A stretch of 64,000 bases of DNA from Bacteroidota bacterium (GCA_018268085.1 JAFDXE010000017.1:32768-96767); one strand, 5' to 3'; shown: positions 25,392 to 35,223, counted from the stretch's first letter. Made by a program: numbers and translations. Notes: generated from the sequence alone by a model not told the origin.

Positions 25392-26660
25392 ATGAAAAAA
25401 TCGGTAGCATTACATACACTTGGCTGCAAACTGAACTTCAGTGAAACTACCTCTATTGGCAGATTGCTGGAAGACGACGGCTTTGTAAAAAAAGACTTTG
25501 ATGATGTGGCCGATGTATATGTAATAAATACCTGTTCTGTTACGGATAATGCAGATAAGGAATGTCGTTACCTCGTTCGGAAAATACAAAAAAGAGCGCC
25601 GGGATCAATGGTAGTGATCACCGGATGTTATGCCCAGTTAAAGCCTGCTGAAATTGCTGCCATTCCGGGTGTGAACCTGGTACTGGGCGCCGCTGAAAAA
25701 TTTAATATTACCCAACATCTCAAAGAACTTACTAAGAATGATTCGGGAAAGATATGCAGTTGCGATATTGAAGATGTGAATAGTTTTACCGCTACACATT
25801 CTACCAATGAAAGAACAAGGGTTTTTATGAAAGTGCAGGATGGCTGCGATTATAACTGTAGTTTTTGTACCATCCCGATGGCGAGGGGAAAAAGCAGGAG
25901 TGATAGTATTGAAAACATCCTGAACGAAATTGAACAGGTAGCTGCAAAAGGTGCAAAGGAAATTGTGCTTACCGGAATTAATTTAGGCGACTTTGGGAAA
26001 GGATACACGGGAGGAAAGAAACACGAGGAGAATTTTTTTGACCTGGTAAGAGAACTGGATACCCGCTCCACTATTGAACGATTTCGCATCTCCTCTATTG
26101 AGCCCAATCTCTTAAGCAATGAGATGATTGAATTTGTAAGCAACAGCCGGCGGTATATGCCGCATTTTCATATTCCGTTACAAAGCGGAAGTAATAAAAT
26201 TTTAGCGGCTATGCGCAGGCGTTATAAGCGGGAATTGTATGCAGAAAAAGTAAACCTGATAAAATTACTGATGCCGCATGCCTGTATCGGCGTAGATGTG
26301 ATTGTTGGATTTCCGGGAGAAACAGAAGAAGATTTCAGGGAGACAGCCGAATTTTTACAGGCACTCGATATTTCCTACCTGCACGTGTTCACCTATTCGG
26401 AACGCGACAATACACATGCCCTTTCTCTTGGGCCGGTAGTTCCGGTGAACATCCGCAATGAGCGAAACAAGATCCTGCGCAATATCAGCTATATTAAAAT
26501 GCAGGCTTTTACGGAAAAACACATTGGTGAAACCAGGAAAGTATTATTTGAAAAAGCAGAAAAGGGAAATATGATGGAAGGCTATACCGACAACTATATT
26601 AAGATAACAGCGCCGTATAAAGAAGAGTGGGCAAATGAAATTGTGGAATGGTGCATTTGA
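25392..26660 (+). CDS. mtaB: tRNA t6A37 methylthiotransferase MtaB
   Basis: The protein has 422 residues from the ATG at 25392 (MKKSVALHTLGCKLNFSET); a longer frame from 25320 would run across the promoter. The N-terminal UPF0004 domain has three cluster cysteines (LGCKLN, NTCSV, TGCYAQ). The radical-SAM site is CDYNCSFCTIP, followed by the TIM-barrel features GVDVIVGFPGETEEDF and a C-terminal TRAM-like region (about 365-422). It adds a methylthio group to t6A37 using two 4Fe-4S clusters. The L-G-C-K-L-N start favours MtaB over MiaB/RimO. Confidence 0.92.
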   Translation: MKKSVALHTLGCKLNFSETTSIGRLLEDDGFVKKDFDDVADVYVINTCSVTDNADKECRYLVRKIQKRAPGSMVVITGCYAQLKPAEIAAIPGVNLVLGAAEKFNITQHLKELTKNDSGKICSCDIEDVNSFTATHSTNERTRVFMKVQDGCDYNCSFCTIPMARGKSRSDSIENILNEIEQVAAKGAKEIVLTGINLGDFGKGYTGGKKHEENFFDLVRELDTRSTIERFRISSIEPNLLSNEMIEFVSNSRRYMPHFHIPLQSGSNKILAAMRRRYKRELYAEKVNLIKLLMPHACIGVDVIVGFPGETEEDFRETAEFLQALDISYLHVFTYSERDNTHALSLGPVVPVNIRNERNKILRNISYIKMQAFTEKHIGETRKVLFEKAEKGNMMEGYTDNYIKITAPYKEEWANEIVEWCI

Positions 26661-26768
26661 GGAGTGAAGGTAGTTAGCTGTAAGTTGGTATATGGTTAAC
26701 TATTCAACCTGCTTTATATTGTGTAACCTATTTCCTGAACATCACCTCAGCATATCAGCTATTTAACA

Positions 26769-27515
26769 TCATTCGCCCAGGGCCTTGTTCCACTCCTTAT
26801 GCCCCAACAGTCGTTTAAGATCTTCCTGTGTTTTGGGGCTGCTGAGTAAACCCAGATGACGGGTATGATGCATGTCTGTTCCAACAAAAGAAACCATATC
26901 ATTTTTCAACAGGTATTTGGCTACTTTAAGCGCTTCTTTTCCATAATGGCCGGTAAGCGACAGAAGATTTACCTGTAGTAAAAAACCAAGGTCAACAAAA
27001 TGATGGAAAATTTTATAATTGTTGTAGTAGTAAGGATAGCGTTCGGGATGAGCTAGTATAGGTGTATACCCTTCCATGATAATGGCGAACGACATTTTAC
27101 CCGGATCCTCCGGCATAGATGCATAAGAGAATTCTGTAAGGATGATATTGTCTTTCAGCGTAAGTAACCGGTTACCGCTCGTGAGCAGTTCTATAAAATA
27201 ACTGTCGAGCATATATTCTGCCGCTGCACTTACCTCAAATTCCATTTGTTGCTTTTTCAACTCAGCACGCAACAATTGCAAAGCGGCATTAATTGTTTCG
27301 GGATTATTCCTGTACAGGTCGCCAATAATGTGTGGCGTTGCAATAGAAGAGCGAACGCCCAGGTCCATTAACCCCTTTATTAACGTGATAGATGTTTCAA
27401 TATCCGGCGAACCATCGTCAATTCCCGGGAGGATATGGGAATGCATATCTTTCACAAACGGGAAATAATCGCCTGCGGGTTCGGATGGAGCTTTCTTTTT
27501 AAAAAACGAAAACAT
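26769..27515 (-). CDS. CpsB/YwqE-type PHP tyrosine-protein phosphatase
   Basis: This 248-residue PHP-domain protein has metal-binding residues in DMHSHILPGIDDGSPD (near 23-39), ILAHPERYPYY and GTDMHHTRHLG. In other bacteria this family removes phosphate from the tyrosine cluster of the BY-kinase that controls polysaccharide chain length. Its likely target here is the Tyr-rich tail of the Wzc-like kinase at the far end of the locus. It is the last gene of the polysaccharide run, 57 bases after a glycosyltransferase, with a palindrome between. Confidence 0.87.
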   Translation of the reverse strand: MFSFFKKKAPSEPAGDYFPFVKDMHSHILPGIDDGSPDIETSITLIKGLMDLGVRSSIATPHIIGDLYRNNPETINAALQLLRAELKKQQMEFEVSAAAEYMLDSYFIELLTSGNRLLTLKDNIILTEFSYASMPEDPGKMSFAIIMEGYTPILAHPERYPYYYNNYKIFHHFVDLGFLLQVNLLSLTGHYGKEALKVAKYLLKNDMVSFVGTDMHHTRHLGLLSSPKTQEDLKRLLGHKEWNKALGE

Positions 27516-27542
27516 TGTTGAGGTTTGCTATTACACGAAATA

Positions 27543-27560
27543 CCGGAGTGTACACTTCGG
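27543..27560. promoter_or_regulatory. 18-bp near-perfect palindrome upstream of the CpsB-type phosphatase
   Basis: CCGGAGTGTACACTTCGG is symmetric except for one wobble pair; the central AGTGTACACT is perfect. It lies 28 bases before the phosphatase start. No T-run follows, so it is more like an operator than a terminator. No regulator can be named. Confidence 0.35.
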
Positions 27561-27572
27561 CTTTACTGATAA

Positions 27573-28325
27573 TTATTTTTGATAGTACTGGTGTACTTTG
27601 CTCAATGGTTTTAATATTGAAACAAAGAATGCAAATGGTATTTTATTTTTTTTCATGGCCAGGTAATCCCTGCGATTTGCCCTGAAGCGTTGACGCCAGC
27701 TACTGTTACTTTGTCCTCCCCTTCGCATTTTCACAATAAGCTTTGGCAGGTAATAGGAACTGATGCGGTGCTTATATAAATAACGTGCCATGAACTCATA
27801 ATCGGCAGCGCTATAGTAATGGCTTTCGTATCCGCCGTATTTTTTAAACAATTCGGTGCGAAAATAAAATGTGGGATGTGCCGGCATCCAGCCAATTTTG
27901 AACAGGCTGCGCCGATATTCCTTTCCTTTCCATATTCGGTAGATCTTATTCGTGTCAACAGGATCTACATATTCAAGATCTCCATAAATACTATCTACTT
28001 TCTTTTCTTCAAATGCATTTACGATCCACTCAATTACGTTTTCAGAATCAAGCATATCATCGCTGTTTAAAATACCGATGATATCCCCTGTTGCCATTTC
28101 CATTCCTTTGTTAATCGCATCATACATGCTCCTGTCGGTTTCAGAAATCCATTTAGCAATATGCGATTCGTATTTTTTAATAATGGCCACTGTACCGTCT
28201 TTTGATTTACCGTCGATAACGATGTGTTCAATATGCTTATAACGCTGACCAATAACCGATTTAATACAATCTTCGAGGTATTTTTCAGAATTATAGGTTG
28301 CCGTTATGAGCGTTACTTTGAGCAT
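27573..28325 (-). CDS. Family 2 glycosyltransferase (WcaE-like)
   Basis: This 250-residue GT-A enzyme has LITATYNSEKYLEDCIKSV at the start, EHIVIDGKSKDGT, and the DxD-equivalent ILNSDDML (around residues 86-93), followed by AADYEFMARYLYKHR. It resembles WcaE-type transferases of colanic-acid-like loci. The sequence is soluble and probably membrane-associated through its basic C-terminus. The donor sugar is unknown. It lies 63 bases after the carbamoyltransferase gene in the polysaccharide run. Confidence 0.87.
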   Translation of the reverse strand: MLKVTLITATYNSEKYLEDCIKSVIGQRYKHIEHIVIDGKSKDGTVAIIKKYESHIAKWISETDRSMYDAINKGMEMATGDIIGILNSDDMLDSENVIEWIVNAFEEKKVDSIYGDLEYVDPVDTNKIYRIWKGKEYRRSLFKIGWMPAHPTFYFRTELFKKYGGYESHYYSAADYEFMARYLYKHRISSYYLPKLIVKMRRGGQSNSSWRQRFRANRRDYLAMKKNKIPFAFFVSILKPLSKVHQYYQK

Positions 28326-28388
28326 GTATTTAATTACCTTGTTGGTACAATATTAAATTTTTATGCGGAGAACAGGTTATGAAATAAT

Positions 28389-30119
28389 TTATTTTCTGCT
28401 GATAACAATATTTTCAATAACAAGCATATCCATCTGGGTACGTGTATAGCAGGCCAATGCTTCCTCGGGGCTATTTACGATAGGTTCATTTTCGTTGAAG
28501 GATGTATTGAGTAATATCGGCACCCCGGTTTTTTTCCGGAAGGCATCAATAAGCGCATAATACCTTGGCGAAATGTTTTTATCCACTGATTGCAATCTGC
28601 CCGAACCATCAACATGGGTTACCGCAGGGATTTCCTTTCTTTTTTCAACTTTGATCGGGAAAACTTTTTCCATGAAAGGCACCGGCTCATCCAGTTCAAA
28701 ATATTCACCTACATATTCTTTTAAAATAGAAGGAGCAAATGGCCGAAAACTTTCCCTGCGTTTTATTTTGAGGTTAAGGATCTCTTTCGCATCTGTTCTC
28801 CTGGGATCTGCAATGATAGATCTTGCTCCGAGTGCCCGCGGGCCAAACTCAGCACGCCCGTTCATCCAGCCTACAACACCACCATTTACAAGGCATTCGG
28901 TTACCTTATCATAAATTTCTTCATCCGGTAGTTGAGTGTATTCAATTCCTTTTGCGTCCAGTATTTTTCTTACTTCTTCATTACTATAACGGCTACCTGT
29001 GTACGCAGAATAAATGGGCTCCGTTCTTGCCGTATTCAGTAACTGGTGCTGTACAAATAATGCTGCTCCCATTGAAATTCCGGCATCATGACCGGCAGAT
29101 GGGATGTACACATTTTTAAACCCGGTATTCCTTGTTATTTTACCATTAGCCACACTGTTCTGTGCCACGCCGCCTGCAATACACACATTGGTTAACCCGG
29201 TTCTTTTCTGCAGGTGATTGAGTATATGAAAGATGGTAAGTTCGGCCATTCGCTGAACAGATGCGGCCAGGTCTTTATGATAAGCCGTAAGTGGTTCATC
29301 TTTATCCCTCGCCTTTCCGAATTTGCTGATCATTTTATCGCTGTACATAATTTTCACAACAGGAATATGATCATCTCCATAAGAAATTACCCCGTGTGTT
29401 CCTTTTCGGAAATATTCAAGGTTTAATTTAAATAATCCATCATCTGTAAGTTCTATTACATCCCGCAGCAGATCAAGGTATTTAGGTTCGCCATAAGGAG
29501 CCATACCCATCACTTTATATTCATCCCCATAATGAGGAAAACCGAGTAACTGTGTAAATGCAGTATAAAAAATACCGAGAGAATGAGGAAAATCAACCGA
29601 ATCCAATACATCAATGGTATTGCCCTTTCCAACGCCGATCATGGTAGTAGAAAAATCGCCTGAACCATCAATAGACAGGCAGGCTGCTTCTTCATACGGC
29701 GATGCAAAAAATGCAGAAGCAAGATGGCTCCTGTGGTGTTCAATGTTTTTGATCTTATTTTCAAATTTCCATTCGGGCAAACCGGAAATTACCGAGAGTT
29801 CGTTTTGAATGGTAGCCACTTTATGACTATTTACCACCCTGTCTTTTACCACGCTGAAACTGCCCAGGAAATTTTTACTTACATACAACAGTTTGTTGAT
29901 CATTTTTGCTTTAGGGTCGCGACCAATGGCAAAAAAATCTACCTGTTCCCAGGTTACACCTGCTTCTCTCAAACAAAATTCAATCGCAAGTCTTGGAAAA
30001 CCTGCCCAGTGTTTTACCCTCGTAAATCTTTCTTCTTCGATAGCGGCAATCATTTTCCCGTCCACAAAAATTGCGGCAGAAGAATCGGCATGATATGCGT
30101 TTATTCCTACGATTACCAT
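28389..30119 (-). CDS. Carbamoyltransferase (NodU/CmcH family)
   Basis: This 576-residue protein is of normal length. The N-terminal ASKHA/Kae1-like domain has IVGINAYHADSSAAIFVDG, EEERFTRVKHWAGFP, the metal motif HHRSHLASAFFASP and CLSIDGSGDFSTT. The C-terminal domain has GWMNGRAEFGPRALGARSI and LLNTSFNENEPIV. It uses carbamoyl phosphate and ATP to carbamoylate a hydroxyl, here probably a sugar of the exported polysaccharide. It lies 9 bases after the exosortase gene. Confidence 0.92.
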   Translation of the reverse strand: MVIVGINAYHADSSAAIFVDGKMIAAIEEERFTRVKHWAGFPRLAIEFCLREAGVTWEQVDFFAIGRDPKAKMINKLLYVSKNFLGSFSVVKDRVVNSHKVATIQNELSVISGLPEWKFENKIKNIEHHRSHLASAFFASPYEEAACLSIDGSGDFSTTMIGVGKGNTIDVLDSVDFPHSLGIFYTAFTQLLGFPHYGDEYKVMGMAPYGEPKYLDLLRDVIELTDDGLFKLNLEYFRKGTHGVISYGDDHIPVVKIMYSDKMISKFGKARDKDEPLTAYHKDLAASVQRMAELTIFHILNHLQKRTGLTNVCIAGGVAQNSVANGKITRNTGFKNVYIPSAGHDAGISMGAALFVQHQLLNTARTEPIYSAYTGSRYSNEEVRKILDAKGIEYTQLPDEEIYDKVTECLVNGGVVGWMNGRAEFGPRALGARSIIADPRRTDAKEILNLKIKRRESFRPFAPSILKEYVGEYFELDEPVPFMEKVFPIKVEKRKEIPAVTHVDGSGRLQSVDKNISPRYYALIDAFRKKTGVPILLNTSFNENEPIVNSPEEALACYTRTQMDMLVIENIVISRK

Positions 30120-30128
30120 TTAATTAAT

Positions 30129-30710
30129 TCATTTAACGGGTTTTTCATTAGTTGTTGCTTTACTAAAAACACCTGATCTTTTTTCAAAAAAATAGATAAG
30201 GATAAAAATAGCGATATAGGCTACGATATTAAACAATGTATGGTGGTCAATCCCAAACGGTTCCATCGAATCGTGTTGTATGGCCAGGAGTAAAGCAGCA
30301 ATCCTTCCTATATTAATCAACCATATAATCATCAATCCGCCAATCCACCATTTTAATTTGCGCATAAAAGTTCCGGTTGAGGCGATCACGAATGCAATCC
30401 AGAAACTCATTACGCCATAACCGATGCAGCTATACGAAAGAAATACACCCCGCCCGCCGGTTTTCCTTAGCCTGAAGTCTTCTGTTGAATAAGTATCTGT
30501 TCCTAAAAATGCCAGTAACTTTTTACTACCAAATAATAATGTTCGTCTGAGCCAGTTTGGATAATTCAAATAATGATCTGCGAATGCACTATAAATTTTC
30601 CCGGGAGAGGTGATCCCGATAAATGCAACTGTACCGTAATAAGCTACGGCAAAAATCAGGATAAACTTTACACTGAAAAGCATAAACGTTCTGTCTTTCA
30701 GTAAATTCAT
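30129..30710 (-). CDS. Exosortase/archaeosortase family protein (XrtY-like)
   Basis: This 193-residue integral membrane protein has about five hydrophobic segments. The exosortase triad is visible: Cys95 in YSCIGYGVMSFW, Arg136 in INIGRIAALL, and His156/157 in IDHHTLFNIVAY. Exosortases cut proteins carrying a C-terminal tripartite signal (short motif, membrane helix, basic tail) and appear in polysaccharide loci. A candidate substrate with a PID-CTERM-like signal is encoded at 58745-58972. Assignment to the XrtY subtype is inference from the Bacteroidota context. It sits between a GT4 gene and the carbamoyltransferase. Confidence 0.85.
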   Translation of the reverse strand: MNLLKDRTFMLFSVKFILIFAVAYYGTVAFIGITSPGKIYSAFADHYLNYPNWLRRTLLFGSKKLLAFLGTDTYSTEDFRLRKTGGRGVFLSYSCIGYGVMSFWIAFVIASTGTFMRKLKWWIGGLMIIWLINIGRIAALLLAIQHDSMEPFGIDHHTLFNIVAYIAIFILIYFFEKRSGVFSKATTNEKPVK

Positions 30711-30748
30711 AACAACCCTGTTTTATAAAAGTTAGCATTCATACAAAA

Positions 30749-31876
30749 TTATTTTCCCTGGTTCATGTTAAACATTTTTTCATACTGCGCTTTAAGCGTG
30801 GTTATGTTTATACTGTTCCGGGCAAAATTTACTGCCGACCTGCACCATTCATTGTATTGTTCCTGGTTCATTGCAGCGAAAAAGTTTATACCGTTTACAA
30901 TTTCCTCTACATTGGTATCAATATTTAATCCACTCTTATTGGCCTGTAAAAAATTCCATGGAGTAAATTTGCTGGTGATTACCGGCTTGCCCACACTGAG
31001 TGCTTCATAAATAGAGTGACCGAAATTTTCACTTTCACTTGGTAAAATAAACACATGGCAAAGCTTCAGGTATTTTTCTACTTCCCTTGGAAACACTTCA
31101 CCGTGGTACGTAACTTTTACATTTTCCGGCATCTTCTTTATCTGCTCCTGGCATTTCTGCCAGTATTGCATTTCCTTTACTGCACCATATATATCGTATT
31201 CAATATTTACCTTACATTGTTCCAGGGATTTTAACACAAGCAGGTGATTTTTCATCTGGCTGATCAATGCAATTGATGCCAGTTTCAATACACTGCCATT
31301 TTTTTCCAGTGCCGTACCGGGATCTGCTTTCCTCGGGAAATTTCCGGCAACCATCACTTTTACATTGGCGCCCATTACATCCTGCGTAACTTTCTTCTCT
31401 GCCTCATCTGTTGCATGAAAAACAACTTTACGCTGCAGGCCAAGCATCCGGAACAGCGTGAGATAAATCTTCTTTTTCAGTTTCTTCTGAGCAAGTGCAT
31501 TTGGGAACAAGCCTCCCCTTACTGAAACTATTTTTGGTGCCGATTTACAAAATGCAAGTGGTGCAATATTGAATTGCCATGAATAGATGCCGATGATATA
31601 AAGCTGATCGGGTCTTACCTGCTTCACCTGTTTAAGCAACTGGCCGATCCTCCCCGGTGCAGATGCATACCATACTTTCGTGATACTGTTATACTGTACC
31701 CATTTGTCTTTCTCAATATTTTCAAGCGGCACATTATTCAAATCTGTATCGCCACAGAATATATAATAGTTGATATCCCCGGTAAGTTCATTTACCATGT
31801 TGGCAACCGACTGTATGGGCCCCCCTGCACGAAAGGCAGGATCAAACCAGGGAATAGAAATGAAAATTGTTTTCAA
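30749..31876 (-). CDS. Family 4 (GT-B) glycosyltransferase
   Basis: This 375-residue protein has the two Rossmann-like domains of GT-B enzymes. The N-terminal domain includes FDPAFRAGGPIQSVANMV. The C-terminal domain carries SQMKNHLLVLKSL and the family motif ILPSESENFGHSIYEALSVGKPVITS, with the E-x7-E arrangement that binds the nucleotide sugar. The start motif G-G-P is typical of WbuB/PimA-like donors-first folds. It lies 81 bases downstream of the AsnB-like gene. Confidence 0.87.
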   Translation of the reverse strand: MKTIFISIPWFDPAFRAGGPIQSVANMVNELTGDINYYIFCGDTDLNNVPLENIEKDKWVQYNSITKVWYASAPGRIGQLLKQVKQVRPDQLYIIGIYSWQFNIAPLAFCKSAPKIVSVRGGLFPNALAQKKLKKKIYLTLFRMLGLQRKVVFHATDEAEKKVTQDVMGANVKVMVAGNFPRKADPGTALEKNGSVLKLASIALISQMKNHLLVLKSLEQCKVNIEYDIYGAVKEMQYWQKCQEQIKKMPENVKVTYHGEVFPREVEKYLKLCHVFILPSESENFGHSIYEALSVGKPVITSKFTPWNFLQANKSGLNIDTNVEEIVNGINFFAAMNQEQYNEWCRSAVNFARNSINITTLKAQYEKMFNMNQGK

Positions 31877-31957
31877 TCAGCCTGGTTTATAGTGAAAGAA
31901 TTGTTTGATTTTGCATGAGCCGACAAATGTACAAAATATTATAAAGGGGGAAAGCGA

Positions 31958-33688
31958 TCATTGATCGGCAAATAGTTTAAGCATCAGCCATTTCCAATCT
32001 GTTACCCTCGTAACTTTTTTTCCACCGGTAAAATCCCTGTAATCGGTTTTCGTTTTAAACGGTTCGTACAATGGTTTCAATTGTTGTACCCAATCTTCCT
32101 GTGGTGGTTCAAAACCAATTTTTAGCCTTCGCCAGGTTATTTCAGGAGGAACGATATCTTCAAATGCTTTACGAAGTATGTATTTCGTCCATCCACTGTT
32201 TAACATATATTCAATTGGTAAGGAGAAAATAAATTCTGAAAGTTCGTGACTTAAAAAAGGCAGTCTTACTTCTCTTGAAAATGCCATCGAATTCCTGTCG
32301 CCATAACGTAGCAGGGCCTTAAGTCCGGTTACGGTGGTATCTTTTATCAACAGGCTCCGGGCATCTGCATCGTAAGTGTATTTGCTTCTTAAAAATATTT
32401 TTTTAATATACCATAGCGGAAGTTTAGTTGGGATACTGTACGGATAGTATTCTTTATTTACCGCCTGGTAGTTTACTCTTTCCGCAAAAAAACGCTGCGG
32501 ATTTTTTGTAAGCATACGGGTAAGGTGATGCCTGTAATAATGAATATATCCTCCCAATTGTTCATCTGCCCCCTGCCCGTCTAACAAAACCGTTGTGTTG
32601 TGCTCCTTTGCCAAACGCATTACGCAATATTGATTATACACGCTACCGGAAACAAATGGTTCTTCCTGGTAGTACGCAAGCGTTTCTATTTCTGCTAAAA
32701 AAGTTTCAGCGCTGGGCCAAACAGTGTAAGGCTGAATATTATCTGCGTATGCAATTACCTTTTCAATGAACTTACCTTCATCCCGGTTAAAATTTTTAAA
32801 TCTTGCTGAAAAAGTATTTTGTCCCTGTAAATTATTTTTATACTTGTTTGCCAACAGAACGATGGCAGATGAATCTATACCTCCCGACAAGCTTGAGCCA
32901 ACGGTAACGTCTGAACGCATCCTGCGCAATACAGACAATTCAAACAAACGCCTGAATTCTTTTGCTGCATCCTCAAGGCTGATGTGGTTGTTGGGTTTAA
33001 CGGAAGTCAGGTTCCAGTAATATTTCCGTTCCTGTATAACAGCATTTTTAATCCTTAAAAAACAAGCAGCATCAAGCTGCCTTATTCCTGTATAAAAAGT
33101 ACTTTCCAGGTCTTCTTCATCTATCAGCACATTCGATTGCAGGTATTTGAAAATTCTTTCCTGTGAAATATTTTTCGGAAGGCCAATCGAAAACAACGCT
33201 TTCATTTCGGAGGCGAAATAAAATACATCATGCTGTATGCAATAGTATAAGGGCTTTTCTCCGAATCTGTCTCTCGCCAGAAAAAGCTCTTTCTTTTCCT
33301 CATCCCAAATAGCAAAAGCAAACATTCCATCAATACACTGAAGGCAATTACTTCCCTGATCTTCAAATAATGCAAGCAATACTTCCGTATCAGATTTTGT
33401 TTTAAACTGGTAACCTTTTGCTTCAAGATCTTTTTTGAGTTCTATATAGTTATAGATCTCCCCATTGTACACAATGGTAAAACGGCTACTCCGTGTCATG
33501 GGCTGATCTGCGTTTTCACTAAGGTCGATGATACTAAGACGACGGTGCGCAAATCCAACCTGGCCATCATTGCTAACCCATAAGTGACCATTATCCGGCC
33601 CGCGATGAATTAAGGTATCTCCCATTTTCTGGAGGAGAGCAGGTTCAACGCTTATTTTATTATTAAATATGCCAGCTATACCACACAT
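31958..33688 (-). CDS. AsnB-like glutamine-dependent amidotransferase/asparagine synthetase (copy 1)
   Basis: The protein has 576 residues from the ATG at 33688, chosen because it puts the catalytic Cys at position 2 (MCGIAGIFNNK). The class II glutaminase domain (about 1-200) has RRLSIIDLS and YNGEIYNY. The synthetase domain has the ATP pyrophosphatase loop SLSGGIDSSAI and LLDGQGADEQLGGY. In polysaccharide and exosortase loci such proteins probably amidate a sugar acid or other residue and do not make free asparagine; this is inference. The acyltransferase stop is one base away. Confidence 0.87.
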   Translation of the reverse strand: MCGIAGIFNNKISVEPALLQKMGDTLIHRGPDNGHLWVSNDGQVGFAHRRLSIIDLSENADQPMTRSSRFTIVYNGEIYNYIELKKDLEAKGYQFKTKSDTEVLLALFEDQGSNCLQCIDGMFAFAIWDEEKKELFLARDRFGEKPLYYCIQHDVFYFASEMKALFSIGLPKNISQERIFKYLQSNVLIDEEDLESTFYTGIRQLDAACFLRIKNAVIQERKYYWNLTSVKPNNHISLEDAAKEFRRLFELSVLRRMRSDVTVGSSLSGGIDSSAIVLLANKYKNNLQGQNTFSARFKNFNRDEGKFIEKVIAYADNIQPYTVWPSAETFLAEIETLAYYQEEPFVSGSVYNQYCVMRLAKEHNTTVLLDGQGADEQLGGYIHYYRHHLTRMLTKNPQRFFAERVNYQAVNKEYYPYSIPTKLPLWYIKKIFLRSKYTYDADARSLLIKDTTVTGLKALLRYGDRNSMAFSREVRLPFLSHELSEFIFSLPIEYMLNSGWTKYILRKAFEDIVPPEITWRRLKIGFEPPQEDWVQQLKPLYEPFKTKTDYRDFTGGKKVTRVTDWKWLMLKLFADQ

Positions 33689-33689
33689 T

Positions 33690-34352
33690 TCAGATATTGA
33701 GATTTTTTTTCCTGAATTCTTCAAATTTATCTTCCCGTATATACCCTATATACCGGATGTTTTCTTCGTAGCGTAAACAATTCTCTTTCGATAATATTTT
33801 AATGACTTTTGCCGGGTTTCCTGCAATTACACAATATCCTTCATCAAATGATTTCGTTACCACAGCTCCTGCGCCAACAATCGTAAAATCGCCCAATGTT
33901 ACACCAGGCAGTATCATGGCATTCATACCTATCCAGCAATATTTACCAATCCTTACCGGGTTGCCCGGCGTTTGCAGCCGAAGGTCTGCTACATCATGAT
34001 TACCGCTCATTATTCCAACATTCGGAGCTATAAAGCTGTAATCGTCTATGTAAATTTTGTTCACCGCATGTATATAACAGCCTGCCGAATAACCAGGAAC
34101 CACCCCTTTACCTACCAATACATTTTTCGGATAACTCACCATGCTGGAAGGATGCATTGGCCAATAGGCATCTCCGTTTTTGCCCAAACATTTCTGTCGC
34201 CACCAAACAGATAACGTAACTGGGTACTCGTAATTGCGGGTAGCCTTAAATATTCTGAAATAAGGGAAAACGGCCAGCATATTTTCCAACCCCAGCCTTA
34301 CCTTTCTCAAGATCCTGTAAGGTTCGGTAAAGAAATTATTTAGTTTACCCAT
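33690..34352 (-). CDS. Hexapeptide-repeat (left-handed beta-helix) acyltransferase (copy 1)
   Basis: The protein has 220 residues from the ATG at 34352, which overlaps the preceding stop by 8 bases (ATGGGTAA); a longer frame from 34439 is disfavoured. The hexapeptide repeats include VLVGKGVVPGYS, IGKYCWIGMNAMILPGVTLGDFTIVGAGAVVTKSF and VIAGNPAKVIKIL, the standard end of sugar O-acetyltransferases. It uses acetyl-CoA to acetylate a hydroxyl of the polysaccharide. The acceptor is unknown. Confidence 0.88.
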   Translation of the reverse strand: MGKLNNFFTEPYRILRKVRLGLENMLAVFPYFRIFKATRNYEYPVTLSVWWRQKCLGKNGDAYWPMHPSSMVSYPKNVLVGKGVVPGYSAGCYIHAVNKIYIDDYSFIAPNVGIMSGNHDVADLRLQTPGNPVRIGKYCWIGMNAMILPGVTLGDFTIVGAGAVVTKSFDEGYCVIAGNPAKVIKILSKENCLRYEENIRYIGYIREDKFEEFRKKNLNI

Positions 34353-35223
34353 TGCTTTTAAAACAATAAAAAAGGGCTTTAAAAAAAGACAGACCGGAAA
34401 GTTGCATTTTCTCTTTGGCAGCCTGCAGGTTTCTTTCAAGGATCACCGAACGAAATATAGAACGTCCCAGTGACCGATTCAGCTTATTTATTACTATTTG
34501 CTTTTTCTCCGCAGGCAGCGGACAATCATTGCTGTTTATACACTCCAACTGCGTTACCGTGTACCGAAATGCCACTACACTGTTGCTCCGGGTTTGCCTC
34601 GATTCCTGTTCATCGTGAATACGTGACCATACAATACCGTGAGGCATCAGGAGTACATTTTCTTTGCGTGATAATTTGTGCCACATCTCTACGTCTCCCA
34701 CCATCCATTTACCGGAGAATCCCCCATACCTGTCGAAAACTTCTTTCCGGATAATGCAGGAAGTTGGTGCTTTATTAAAAAACGGGCTCGAAAAATAATT
34801 CCGTTCGTAGGCTTCTTCAGGGCTAAGCAGGAAAGGAAATTTATGGGAGGGATCCTGTTCTATTGAATCCAGTCCGTAACCGGCTTCCGGGAATTGTTCC
34901 ATGTAGCTTACTACGGCTTCAATGCCCCAGGGATACACTGCATCATCTGCATCAATATACTTTATATACTTTCCTTTTGCATAAGATGCTGCCTTGTTCC
35001 TGTTCGGATAGTCGCCAAGGTTAGTTTCGTTAATATAAACCTTAACCCTGCTATCGACTGCTTCATATTTTTTTGCAATTTCAACCGTTGAATCTTTCGA
35101 ACGGTCATCAACTATGATCAATTCAAAATTCCGGTAATCCGAATCCAGCACACTTTCGATTGCTTCTGCAATATATTTCTCCCTGTTATAGGATGTCATT
35201 AAAATGCTGATCAAAGGTTCCAT
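34345..35223 (-). CDS. Family 2 glycosyltransferase, paralogue 1
   Basis: This 292-residue GT-A enzyme has ISILMTSYNREKYIAEAIESV, LIIVDDRSKDST, and IKYIDADDAVYPWG as DxD site. It is closely related to the protein at 42019-42906 across most of its length, sharing NLGDYPNRNKAASYAKGKYIKY. The pair arose by duplication and likely use the same donor on different acceptors. It lies 19 bases after the Wzy-like polymerase and is coupled to the acyltransferase. Confidence 0.88.
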   Translation of the reverse strand: MEPLISILMTSYNREKYIAEAIESVLDSDYRNFELIIVDDRSKDSTVEIAKKYEAVDSRVKVYINETNLGDYPNRNKAASYAKGKYIKYIDADDAVYPWGIEAVVSYMEQFPEAGYGLDSIEQDPSHKFPFLLSPEEAYERNYFSSPFFNKAPTSCIIRKEVFDRYGGFSGKWMVGDVEMWHKLSRKENVLLMPHGIVWSRIHDEQESRQTRSNSVVAFRYTVTQLECINSNDCPLPAEKKQIVINKLNRSLGRSIFRSVILERNLQAAKEKMQLSGLSFFKALFYCFKSNG

